10,390 nucleotides of DNA from assembly GCA_046757585.1 (NCBI GenBank), contig JBHHYR010000135.1, forward strand, positions 1 through 10,390, written 5' to 3'. Under the pieces are notes generated by a model, which was not told the DNA's origin, ran no database searches, and saw only the letters and a program-made list of their open reading frames with translations. Shown in pieces: positions 1-8,018 of this stretch (within the stretch, counting starts at the first letter, position 1; every line of letters starts with the position of its first letter). Made by a program: the position numbers and the translations under genes. The DNA is from JBHHYR01 sp046757585. GTDB taxonomy: Bacteria; Desulfobacterota; Binatia; HRBIN30.

Positions 1-1
1 G

Positions 2-508
2 AGCCGGATTCATGCGGTTGCGGCGGAGGCGGGGCGGTCTTTGACGCACTTCGAGTCAGGCTTGCAGCTGCAGGTAGCGCTGGGCACGGACCGCCGCGCC
101 GTGACACGACAGCTGCTCAAGGTACCCGCGCTGGGCGCGATGGCGATGCTGCTCCCCGGATCGTTGTGGGTCCGCCACGGCCTCACGCATCCTCTGGGCG
201 ATAGGTTCGAGGGTTTTCCCGAGTTCGTCCCGGAGACGATCTCTCGCGACCAGATCGAAACCGCGCGGCGCCAGGCGACCCCAGAACTGATTGCGGATGG
301 CATTAGCGCCGGTAGCGTGGATGAGGTGGTGGATGAAGTGCGGCCGTTGGTTGCAGCGGGCCTGCGCCATGTCGTCATTTGGAACATCGGCCCCCTGGCG
401 ACGGGCGCGGGGGCTGGAGACCTTCTGCGGCTCTGGACCTTGATCCGGCGTCTCAAGAAGTTGCGTACGCACGCTCGGGCCGAGCGTTTTCCCGTCGGCG
501 CACCCTGA
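2..508 (+). CDS. LLM-class (luciferase-like, F420-type) flavin-dependent oxidoreductase, C-terminal part
   Basis: The frame is open from the left edge to the TGA at 506-508, so this is the last ~168 codons of a gene that begins outside the window. The internal TTG at 41 is not a credible start. The fragment reads like the C-terminal third of luciferase-like TIM-barrel oxidoreductases that use F420 or FMN. It has an AGR/LT segment followed by a helix, then KVPALGAMAMLLPGSLW, RHGLTHPLGDRFEGF and a YVP-like FVPETIS stretch. Next come a PELIADGISAGSVDEVVDEV segment (the usual 'G-T-P-E-E-V' region) and AAGLRHVVIWN, matching the common 'AGLRHVVL-N' strand. Members of this group (phthiodiolone ketoreductase and methylene-H4MPT reductase relatives) are usually 330-390 residues, so about half is missing. 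The substrate cannot be inferred. The family call is fairly sure; cofactor choice is not. Confidence 0.8.
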   Translation, partial: SRIHAVAAEAGRSLTHFESGLQLQVALGTDRRAVTRQLLKVPALGAMAMLLPGSLWVRHGLTHPLGDRFEGFPEFVPETISRDQIETARRQATPELIADGISAGSVDEVVDEVRPLVAAGLRHVVIWNIGPLATGAGAGDLLRLWTLIRRLKKLRTHARAERFPVGAP

Positions 509-616
509 CACTGCCGCTGCTGCGTGGCGCGTATTCTGAAGGCGTACGTGCGCGGCGTGACGCTTGTCGCGGCGCAGTCTTGCCGGCTCGCTTGAGTGTG
601 GCTTGGGACTCCTTCC

Positions 617-652
617 GTGGCGGCGGCCGGGGCAAGTTGCGAAAGCCGCCAC
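617..652 (+). other. Inverted repeat in the gap upstream of tamB
   Basis: GTGGCGGC at 617-624 is perfectly complementary to GCCGCCAC at 645-652, giving an 8-bp GC stem with a 20-base loop. It lies ~110 bases after the stop of the LLM oxidoreductase and ~130 bases before tamB. A C/T-rich stretch follows, but no T-run, so it is not a typical intrinsic terminator. It could help end transcription of the upstream gene or fold in the tamB leader. The rest of the 509-782 gap shows no convincing promoter, RNA gene or coding frame. Confidence 0.3.
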
Positions 653-782
653 ACCCCTCCTCTCAGCCGTGCCCAGCCTGGGGGGTGACCCGTGAGTGCC
701 CAACTCAGTACGGCGGGACACCGCACGATGCGAGCACTGGGTTTGCCATGCGAAGTATGGTTAGCTGGCGCGACCGGTGCCG

Positions 783-3700
783 ATGAAGCGGCTCGCTTTT
801 GGTTCTGTAATCCTGGCGCTCTGCGCCGTTGTGGGGTTGTTCTGGTTCGGCTGGCACCACCTCACTGAGCTGGCGAGAGGTCGTCTCGAGCGCGAGATCG
901 CTCGGGCGATCGGCCTTCCATGCCGGATTAGGGACCTGAACGCGTCAGTGATGCCTCTCGCGCTTCGCGCTGGGGGGATCGTAGTGGGGAGCAGACCGCC
1001 CGTCGCAAAGATCGCGGAGCTGGCTGTGCAGGTGGCAGTGCGCGCCAGCATTTCGGAGTGGCGACCGGTGCTGGTGGTGGAGGTGCTCTCTCCCATGTTG
1101 GACCTGACCCGCCTGCCGAAGCTGGAGTCGGCGTCCAGACAAGCGGTGAAGCCACAAGGAGGAGCCCGTCTGCCTATCCGCGTGAAGACGCTAGAAATTA
1201 CGCGGGCGCGGCTTCGTTTCCGGATGGGGAACGACCCGGCCCGTCTAACGATTGCCAGCGTCCAAGGGCACGGGGAAACGGAACTGTCACGCCGGCAGGT
1301 GACAGCAGGTATGAAGCTGCACGGGGTGCACCTTCGGCGCAAGGCGCATCGTCTGGCGCTACACGACATCCGGATGGAGGGTGGGTTCGGCGCGCGTGGG
1401 CTGTTTGTCGACACCGCCAGCATCGTGGGAGAACGTATCAAGGTTTCGGTCCATGCGACGCCGGTGGCGCACCGATATGCAGCCACGGCGACGTTTGATC
1501 CGCAGATTCTGGGCATCGTCGTGGACGACCTCGCCTTCGTTGCAGGCCAAGCACGTCTGGAGGGGACGTTGACTGGCGATGCTGCCAATCCGGACCTCGA
1601 CGGGCACCTGGTGGTCCGCCACGGAACTCTTGCGGGCCACCCCCTCGGAGATCTCCAGGCACATGTCAGTCGTCAGGGTAGCAGGCTGCGCTTCGATGAT
1701 GTCCATTTGGTGCACGCGTTGGGTCAAGTTCGCGGAGCCGTTGCGCTCACGCTGGACAACGACGTCGCTATCTACGGGAAACTGCACTGGCAGGCTGTGG
1801 ACCTTGCGCGACTGCTTGCGGTCATCGGACCCCGGGTTCCCTTCACGGACCGCCTCGATGGAACGACGTCGCTGCACGGGTCGCTTGACCCGACAGATTT
1901 GACCATTAGCGGCACCGGAGCCGTGGAAGCAGGTGCTGGCCCGCGCGGGACAGACATTGCGAGCTGGGAGGTCAGGAGCCGCGTGCGGCAGAATTCGTTG
2001 TCGGCGGAGCTGGAACTGACTCAGGCAGCGGGCAACCGAGCGTCCAGCCGGCTCCTCATCGATGGATCGAAGCTTCGAGGGAGCATTAAGGTGAAAGCCA
2101 GCGATCTCACGGCACTGGCCCCGCTGCTGCCGCAGCCGCTTAGTTCCTTGTCCGTGACGGGGCGGGGTGAAGGTGCAGCGCAGTTCTCCGGCACAGTCGC
2201 ACATCCCGTCCTTGCCGGAACGATAGCACTGCACGCCCTGACCGTTGGGGGAGCCACCGTACCGCGGCTCGACGGCGACTTCTCCATAGCGGGTGCAAGA
2301 CTCACCAGCCGGGGCGTGCGGATCGATACGAGGGCCGGAAGCGCCTCCTTGAGCGGTGCTGTCGCACTCAGCCCACAGGTTGAAAACGACTGGCGGTTGA
2401 GCCTTCACGACCTGGACACGGATCTGGTGGCTTTCCTCGTCCGAACTTTCGGTGGCTCAGCCGTACCGCTTGGTGGTGGCGTGCTGAGTGGAACCGTCGT
2501 TTGCCACGGCCCATGGCTGCGAGCCGAGACGGAGACGACTTTGAGCTTGAAGGCGGCTCGCATCGCTGGGGAACTGTTCAGGCGCGTCGACGTTAGGGGC
2601 CATACGCGCCTCCCAGAATGGACGCTGCGCCTGCGCGCAGTCCATGTGCCGCAGGAGACCGTGGTGATCGATGGAATGGGACGGGGGAGAACCCACATCC
2701 ACTTGACGATCGATTCCACCAAACTGAACATCGCTAGGTTTCTCGGCGCAGGCCGCAGTGGCGCCAGCGGACAGGTGGTAATACACGGACGAGTGTCGGG
2801 CACGCCGCTGCAGCCCGATGGGTGGCTGGAAGTGAACGGGTCGGATATCAGCCTGCGCGGTCATCTGCTGGGCGATGTTCAGCTGCGCGCAAGAGGCGAA
2901 GCTGGAAAGTGGAACATCAGGGGAACAGCGCTTGCGCGGACGTTGACCGCTGTTGCGACCCTCGACACCGGGAAACCTTGGCCGTACACGCTGGCTGCTC
3001 GTTGGCAGAACACCAGCTTCAGGGGGGGTATTTCGCGAAACGAGCCAGTGCGGGTGACCACGAGCGGCACAGTCGATCTCTCGGGCTCGTTGCAGCACCT
3101 GACCGGCGGGAGCGGAAGGATTCTGCTGACGGCGCTTGATCTCAAGCGCGACGACTATCACGTTACCGCCGCGGAACCCGTTCGGGTGGAGATCGACCAG
3201 GGGCACGTCAGAATCCGATCGCTGGTCCTGGTCTCACAGCAGAGTCAGCTGACTGTCACGGGGGACGTGACACCGTCCGGCCAGGTGCACCTTGACGCCC
3301 GGGGACAGGGGGACCTGGCGCTACTCGAGGTAATCGGCCGGCCGTTTGCGGCAGCCCGCGGCCAGTTTTCGCTCGCTGCTCAGGTGCGACGTACGCCGGA
3401 GGCGGGGTGGTACCTTACGGGAAAGGCAACGGCCCGGGATGCCGTGCTGGACGTGGGGTTGCCAGTCGTGTTCACCAAGACCAATGCGGCCGTTCAACTG
3501 ACCGGCAGCGCCATCCGCATCGACACTCTGGCTGGCAAGGTTGGGGGGGGCGACTTCCGGATTGGTGGGACAATCGATCTCGCCCGTGGCCCGCAGCTCT
3601 CCTGGACCCTGCATGATGTTGCAGTCAGCCCGATGGAGAACCTGGAGGCCCGCCTGACAGGTGAGGGTACGGTGGATGGCAGCTGGCAACAGATCAAGGT

Positions 3701-4628
3701 GGGCGGCACAATCGAGGTGCTGAACGCGCTGTACGACAGGGACATCGAGCTGCCAGATCTATTACCGTGGTTCACAGCGCAGATCGCGCCGGCGGGAGGC
3801 GCGCGAGCTCTGGGTGTCGAGGTGGATCTCGACTTGATCATCTATTCTCCGGGCGAGGTGTATGTCGACAACAACGTTGCCAAGGTCGAGCTCTGGCTCG
3901 ATCTGCAGGTTGCGGGAACCACTGACAAGCCTGTTTTCACCGGGACGATCGGATTTCTCAATGGTGAGGTCGGCTTCCACGGACGGACGTTTACGATCAC
4001 TGGGGGGACGATCGACTTTCGCGATCGTTTCCGCATCAACCCGGTGCTCAACATCACGGCGGAAAGTCGCATTGCGACTGCGGACACCGACTACACGGTC
4101 ACCGCGACGGTGACGGGCACCGCCAGCGACCCGCGGGTTCAGTTCAGTGCGGATGACCCGAATCTCTCCCAGACTGATGTCGTCAGCCTCGTTGCGGTTG
4201 GGAAGACTTCCGTACAGTTACAACGTGAAGGTGGTGGGGTGAGCGCTGCAGACGCCCTAGCACTGTTGCCGACGGGCAGGCTTGAGAAGCAGCTCGGCCA
4301 GTTGGTGGGGGTTGAGCGTTTCGAAATCGAAGCAACGCAGTCCCGGGACACGGGCGCCATCGAGCCACGGGTGACCATCGGGAAGGATCTTACCGACCGC
4401 TTTCGGGCTTCACTGTCGACGAGCTTCGGTGTGGATGCCCGGCGCTCCGTGCAGCTCGAGTATCGCATCGCGCCCCGTATCTCGCTTCTAGGCTCATGGG
4501 AAGGACGCACCCGCTCGCAAGCCGGCGCCTTTGGGGGCGACGTTAAATTTCGCTACGACTTCCGGCGGCTGCCCTTCTCGTTACTGAGTGGTGACCCGCG
4601 TTCCGGCGCACAAGTCGATGCTCGGTAG
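783..4628 (+). CDS. tamB: TamB-like translocation and assembly module protein (AsmA-like superfamily)
   Basis: Encodes a 1281-residue protein. A short basic start (MKR) is followed by one hydrophobic helix (about residues 4-23) that would anchor it in the inner membrane. The rest is periplasmic and made of repeated alternating hydrophobic beta-strands, as in TamB, whose beta-taco fold bridges the two membranes and is linked to outer-membrane protein assembly and phospholipid transport. The N-terminus has an AsmA-like pattern (residues ~28-60). The C-terminal DUF490/TamB domain is recognisable from YDRDIELPDL (984-993), YSPGEVYVDNN (from 1021), GFHGRTFTITGGTIDF (1064-1079) and DPRVQFSADDPNLSQTDVVS (about 1116-1135). 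TamB proteins usually end soon after a final aromatic strand. Here VKFRYDF is followed by a ~21-residue tail that overlaps the next gene. E. coli TamB is 1259 residues, so length fits. I chose ATG 783; GTG 777 is two codons upstream and neither has a clear ribosome site. Order is tamB then Omp85, the reverse of E. coli tamA-tamB. Confidence 0.9.
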   Translation: MKRLAFGSVILALCAVVGLFWFGWHHLTELARGRLEREIARAIGLPCRIRDLNASVMPLALRAGGIVVGSRPPVAKIAELAVQVAVRASISEWRPVLVVEVLSPMLDLTRLPKLESASRQAVKPQGGARLPIRVKTLEITRARLRFRMGNDPARLTIASVQGHGETELSRRQVTAGMKLHGVHLRRKAHRLALHDIRMEGGFGARGLFVDTASIVGERIKVSVHATPVAHRYAATATFDPQILGIVVDDLAFVAGQARLEGTLTGDAANPDLDGHLVVRHGTLAGHPLGDLQAHVSRQGSRLRFDDVHLVHALGQVRGAVALTLDNDVAIYGKLHWQAVDLARLLAVIGPRVPFTDRLDGTTSLHGSLDPTDLTISGTGAVEAGAGPRGTDIASWEVRSRVRQNSLSAELELTQAAGNRASSRLLIDGSKLRGSIKVKASDLTALAPLLPQPLSSLSVTGRGEGAAQFSGTVAHPVLAGTIALHALTVGGATVPRLDGDFSIAGARLTSRGVRIDTRAGSASLSGAVALSPQVENDWRLSLHDLDTDLVAFLVRTFGGSAVPLGGGVLSGTVVCHGPWLRAETETTLSLKAARIAGELFRRVDVRGHTRLPEWTLRLRAVHVPQETVVIDGMGRGRTHIHLTIDSTKLNIARFLGAGRSGASGQVVIHGRVSGTPLQPDGWLEVNGSDISLRGHLLGDVQLRARGEAGKWNIRGTALARTLTAVATLDTGKPWPYTLAARWQNTSFRGGISRNEPVRVTTSGTVDLSGSLQHLTGGSGRILLTALDLKRDDYHVTAAEPVRVEIDQGHVRIRSLVLVSQQSQLTVTGDVTPSGQVHLDARGQGDLALLEVIGRPFAAARGQFSLAAQVRRTPEAGWYLTGKATARDAVLDVGLPVVFTKTNAAVQLTGSAIRIDTLAGKVGGGDFRIGGTIDLARGPQLSWTLHDVAVSPMENLEARLTGEGTVDGSWQQIKVGGTIEVLNALYDRDIELPDLLPWFTAQIAPAGGARALGVEVDLDLIIYSPGEVYVDNNVAKVELWLDLQVAGTTDKPVFTGTIGFLNGEVGFHGRTFTITGGTIDFRDRFRINPVLNITAESRIATADTDYTVTATVTGTASDPRVQFSADDPNLSQTDVVSLVAVGKTSVQLQREGGGVSAADALALLPTGRLEKQLGQLVGVERFEIEATQSRDTGAIEPRVTIGKDLTDRFRASLSTSFGVDARRSVQLEYRIAPRISLLGSWEGRTRSQAGAFGGDVKFRYDFRRLPFSLLSGDPRSGAQVDAR

Positions 4629-7416
4629 GCGACCCTGGTACCTATTTGGTGTCTTCGTCGCCGGGCTGCTCCTCCCTGGGTACAGCTGGGGAAAGGCATT
4701 ACCCGGCATCGGCCGGCCCATCGTGGTAATTGAATTCCAGTGTGCTGCCCCCATTGACGAAAAGGACCTGCGGCGGCTCATACCGCTGCACGTCGGCGAC
4801 AGCCTGCGGTTGCAAGACCTAGAGGAAGCCACCCACCTTCTCAAAGAGACCGATCTGTTTGCAAGCATCTCGATCGAGCCCCAACCCCGCCCCACCGGAG
4901 TCGGAGTGGTCATTCATCTGGTAAGGCAACCCATCGTCACGGCGATCCGATTCTGGGGCAACGAGGCGCTTGGCAACGCCAGGCTGGAGCGCATCGTGCG
5001 GCTGCGTGAAGGGGCTCCTCTTACGGACGAGCTACGCGATTACGCCGTCACGCGCATCCGCGAAGCGTACCGGGCGCAAGGATTCGACGCGGTACAAGTC
5101 GCCGCCAGCACCCGCGGCCAAGGACCCGGCGAGGTCGAGGTGAACTTTCGGATCAAGGAGGGAAAACCCCTGCGCGTGCGAACTGTCACGATCGACGGGC
5201 CGGCCCCGGTTGCGGTCGATGTCATTCGTGCTGCGATTGGTATCCAGTCAGGTGACCGCTACGTTCCAAGCACGGTGCGAGCTGCGAGGCACGCGGTCGT
5301 GCGTCTGTTGCGCGGTCAGCATTACTTCGAGGCTGCGGTCGAGACCCGCTGGCAACGCCGCTCCGGCAAGTTGGGCGACCTGCGGTTCAGCATTGCGCCC
5401 GGCCCCCGGTTTGTGGTCAGCTTCTCCGGTAACCACCATTTCCGCCAGCGGCACCTCGTCCATCTGATGGACCTACGCAAGCGACCGATCATCACCGACG
5501 GCACCTGGCGTGAACTGGCGCGCCGGGTGCACCGTGCCTATCAAGAGGATGGATACTACTTTGCTAAGGTGGACGTGCGCATCATAGCAGGAGCGACCAA
5601 GACCGTGCGGTTCCATGTCAGCGAGGGCAGAGTCTTTCGCGTTGCCAAAATCACCTTCCAGGGCAATCGGGGGCTGTCCACGCGACGCTTGCTCGATGCG
5701 ATGGCGACCCGGCCGCCAAGCTGGCTGCCGCCGCGTAGCGGCGTGCTGCTGGACGAGGTCCTGCAGGGTGACTTGAAGCGCCTATGGTTCCTGTACCGGC
5801 GGCGTGGGTTTCAATCGGCGGAAATCCGCGAAGTGCGCACCCGATTCGACCGTGAGGACGGCCAAATCTTCCTCACTGTCGTGATTGACGAGGGCCCGCA
5901 AACCATCGTGCGCAGGATCGAGCGCGAGGGCATGACTCCGATCCTGCGCCGGATGCCCAAGTTGACGGTGAAGGTGGGGGAGCCTCTGAACCCGGAGGCG
6001 GTCGAGGCTGATCGACAAGCCTTCGTCACGGCTTTCGCGAGCGCCGGGTACGTCGAAGCCACCGTGGCAGCGGATGTTCATGTGAAACCAGACGGAGCAG
6101 GCAAAGCGGCGATTGTGTCCTTTGACGCCATTCCTGGTGAGCAGCAGCGGGTAGGAAAGATCGTGGTGCGTGACAACTTCGATACACGCTCGCGAGTGAT
6201 CCTGCGTGAACTTCCTTTCCGACAAGGTGACGTTTTCGACCCGGACGCGCTGTTGCGCGGGCAGAGCAACATTTACAGCTTGGGCCTGTTCCGTCGGGTG
6301 ACGGTGCGTCCACTGCACGATGGCGCGAAGCCGAAAAGCCGCGATATCGGCGTGACTATCTCTGAACGGGTGCCAGGGAGCCTGCAGTGGGGCGGTGGCT
6401 ACAACACCCGCGACGGCTTTCGTGGGTTTCTGGAGGTTGGCTACAAGAACTTGCAAGGTCTGGGGCGTAGCGTGAACTTGCGCGGCGAGTTTAACTTCGA
6501 CCCCAGCAATGTGGCGCCTAATGAGTACATCGGCAACGTGGGTTTTCGCGAGCCCCGGCTTTTTGACACGAAGTGGAGCCTTCGCTCCAATATCATCGGA
6601 CAGCGTTCGACGCGCACAGTCGATCAATTCAGCCTCGAGCGCTTTGCCTTCGTTCCCGCCATAGAGCGGTCGCTGTTCCCCGGCTTGAAGGTGGGGGCGG
6701 AGCTACAGGTGGAGCAGGCACAGATATTTGATGTTGCGCGTGACGTCTTGTTGTTCAATCCGCGGGACGAAGGGCGGCTGCGGACGATCAGCGTGGGCCC
6801 CTTCCTCGTCTACGACGGTCGCGACGACGCCTTTGTCCCCCACCGGGGGGTGTTCGACTCTTTGCGGTTGCGCTACGCGCCGGCGGCATTCGGCTCGGAT
6901 ATTCCATTCATCAAGCTCCTCGGCCAACACAGCCAGTATGTTCCCCTGTCGCACGACTTGACTTTCGTCTACGTGTTGCGCGGCGGTTGGGCGCATAATT
7001 TCCAGGGGGGGCAGCAAGTCCCGATTCGGGAGCGGTTCTTCCTGGGGGGCCGAAGCACAGTGCGCGGTTTTGGAGAGAACGCCATTGGGCCGGAAGGCAG
7101 CCAGATCGTCGACGCGCTCGGGCGTGTCGTGGATCGCGGTGGGGATCCGCTCGGTGGAGATTTGGTTTTGAACGCCAACGCCGAGCTGCGGTTCCCGTTG
7201 CTGTACGGCTTCGGCGGCGCGGTCTTCGCTGACGGAGGGGGGGTGTATCTGCAGGACCGCTCGCTGCGGGCAGACGATTTCCGGCGCTCCACAGGCCTCG
7301 GCTTACGGTACGTAACACCGGTGGGACCGGTCAGACTTGACTACGGCTTCAAACTCGATCGGCGTTCCGGGGAGTCAGTCGGTGAGGTACATTTTAGCAT
7401 TGGTACGATCTTCTGA
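4618..7416 (+). CDS. Omp85-family outer-membrane assembly protein (BamA/TamA type) with seven apparent POTRA domains
   Basis: A 932-residue outer-membrane insertase-type protein. ATG 4618 gives an immediate signal peptide: LGRR, hydrophobic WYLFGVFVAGLLLPGY, cleavage near residue 24-26. The in-frame GTGs at 4588/4591 add ten residues before it and are less likely. The periplasmic part reads as seven successive POTRA units, each beta-alpha-alpha-beta-beta with a closing 'V-x-I-x-E-G' type strand: about residues 33-104, 105-182, 183-262, 263-337, 338-426, 427-507 and 508-583. The barrel occupies ~584-932. It contains GFREPRLFD (642-650), the Omp85 hallmark FFLGGRSTVRGF with the conserved VRGF loop motif (807-818), and a C-terminal Phe beta-signal (SIGTIF). 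E. coli TamA has three POTRAs and BamA five. The start overlaps the tamB tail by 11 bases, so the two are very likely co-transcribed and translationally coupled. Adjacency to tamB argues for a TamA-like partner role; length and POTRA number resemble BamA more, so I give no symbol. Confidence 0.92.
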   Translation: MLGRRPWYLFGVFVAGLLLPGYSWGKALPGIGRPIVVIEFQCAAPIDEKDLRRLIPLHVGDSLRLQDLEEATHLLKETDLFASISIEPQPRPTGVGVVIHLVRQPIVTAIRFWGNEALGNARLERIVRLREGAPLTDELRDYAVTRIREAYRAQGFDAVQVAASTRGQGPGEVEVNFRIKEGKPLRVRTVTIDGPAPVAVDVIRAAIGIQSGDRYVPSTVRAARHAVVRLLRGQHYFEAAVETRWQRRSGKLGDLRFSIAPGPRFVVSFSGNHHFRQRHLVHLMDLRKRPIITDGTWRELARRVHRAYQEDGYYFAKVDVRIIAGATKTVRFHVSEGRVFRVAKITFQGNRGLSTRRLLDAMATRPPSWLPPRSGVLLDEVLQGDLKRLWFLYRRRGFQSAEIREVRTRFDREDGQIFLTVVIDEGPQTIVRRIEREGMTPILRRMPKLTVKVGEPLNPEAVEADRQAFVTAFASAGYVEATVAADVHVKPDGAGKAAIVSFDAIPGEQQRVGKIVVRDNFDTRSRVILRELPFRQGDVFDPDALLRGQSNIYSLGLFRRVTVRPLHDGAKPKSRDIGVTISERVPGSLQWGGGYNTRDGFRGFLEVGYKNLQGLGRSVNLRGEFNFDPSNVAPNEYIGNVGFREPRLFDTKWSLRSNIIGQRSTRTVDQFSLERFAFVPAIERSLFPGLKVGAELQVEQAQIFDVARDVLLFNPRDEGRLRTISVGPFLVYDGRDDAFVPHRGVFDSLRLRYAPAAFGSDIPFIKLLGQHSQYVPLSHDLTFVYVLRGGWAHNFQGGQQVPIRERFFLGGRSTVRGFGENAIGPEGSQIVDALGRVVDRGGDPLGGDLVLNANAELRFPLLYGFGGAVFADGGGVYLQDRSLRADDFRRSTGLGLRYVTPVGPVRLDYGFKLDRRSGESVGEVHFSIGTIF

Positions 7417-7457
7417 TGCTGCGATTGCTCGTTGCATGCTGAAGTGCTCGCTCCAGG

Positions 7458-8018
7458 CTAGCTGCCGGCTCGTGACTGGCCATCGGACGCCCGTGCCGCG
7501 GCCGCAGGCTGGGCCAACAGATGCAGGAAATAATCGTAGATCTGATCGTGCTCCCAGTCCGCAGGGCCGATGGTATGCTGAACCACCTGCCCGCCCCGGT
7601 CAATGATGAAGGTCTCCGGATAACCGGTCACGCCGTAGCGCTGCGGTACGATCCCGTCGGGATCCATTAACACTGGGAAGGTCAGACCCAACTGCTCGAC
7701 AAAAGGCCGCACGACGCCGTACCCGCCTTCATCTTCACTCACCGCGAGCATGACGAAATCCTCCCGCTGCAACCGTTGGTAGAGGCGTTCCATGGACGGC
7801 ATCTCCATCCGACACGGTGGGCACCAAGTGGCCCACACGTTCAGAAACACCACCTTGCCCCGGAAATCGGCGAGACGATGAGGTCGGCCATCGAGGTCGG
7901 TGAGCGTGAAATCGGGCGCAGGAAAGCCAGCCCGCGCTCCGGCTTGCAACTGTTGATAATAGAACGCCCCCCCAAGCGCGATGAGCAAGAACCCGAGGGG
8001 CAAGGCCCAACGCTTCAT
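7458..8018 (-). CDS. Membrane-anchored TlpA/ResA-like thiol-disulfide oxidoreductase
   Basis: A 186-residue thioredoxin-fold protein. Residues 5-20 form an N-terminal transmembrane or uncleaved signal segment (ALPLGFLLIALGGAFY) with no lipobox cysteine, placing the domain in the periplasm, tethered to the inner membrane. The family opening PAPDFTLTDLDG (34-44) leads to the active site WATWCPPC (62-69, Cys66 and Cys69). The cis-proline motif GYPETFIID has Pro134, and a redox strand follows (DRGGQVVQHTIG). These are the marks of TlpA/ResA/CcmG proteins, which reduce periplasmic disulfides such as apocytochrome c or other client cysteines. The client here is unknown. ATG 8018 forms an ATGA overlap with the stop of lgt, which fixes the start and implies translational coupling. 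The open frame runs much further upstream, but that part is only a shadow of lgt. The last ~16 residues are Ala/Ser-rich and probably disordered. It converges on the Omp85 gene across 41 bases with no visible terminator. Confidence 0.92.
   Translation of the reverse strand: MKRWALPLGFLLIALGGAFYYQQLQAGARAGFPAPDFTLTDLDGRPHRLADFRGKVVFLNVWATWCPPCRMEMPSMERLYQRLQREDFVMLAVSEDEGGYGVVRPFVEQLGLTFPVLMDPDGIVPQRYGVTGYPETFIIDRGGQVVQHTIGPADWEHDQIYDYFLHLLAQPAAAARASDGQSRAGS

Noticed and set aside
10..726. 238-codon minus-strand open frame at the left end
   Set aside because: Antisense to the LLM oxidoreductase tail and composed of Arg/Ala/Ser-rich shadow sequence.
379..786. Plus-strand open frame bridging the oxidoreductase end and the gap before tamB
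   Set aside because: Overlaps a real gene for its first third, has no family resemblance or ribosome site, and its gap portion looks non-coding.
1359..2408. 349-codon minus-strand open frame opposite tamB
   Set aside because: It lies wholly antisense to a well-supported TamB frame, has low-complexity Arg/Ser/Cys-rich sequence and matches no family pattern. High GC makes such shadow frames common.
5782..6627. 281-codon minus-strand open frame opposite the Omp85 gene
   Set aside because: Antisense to the POTRA region of a clear Omp85 protein, with no recognisable motif or ribosome site.
3022..7243. G7-G8 runs at 3022-3028, 3543-3550, 7005-7011 and 7237-7243 as possible phase-variation tracts in the two envelope genes
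   Set aside because: In DNA this G-rich, a few G7-G8 runs in 6.6 kb are about what chance gives, and all four fit the coding frames (Gly-Gly codons).
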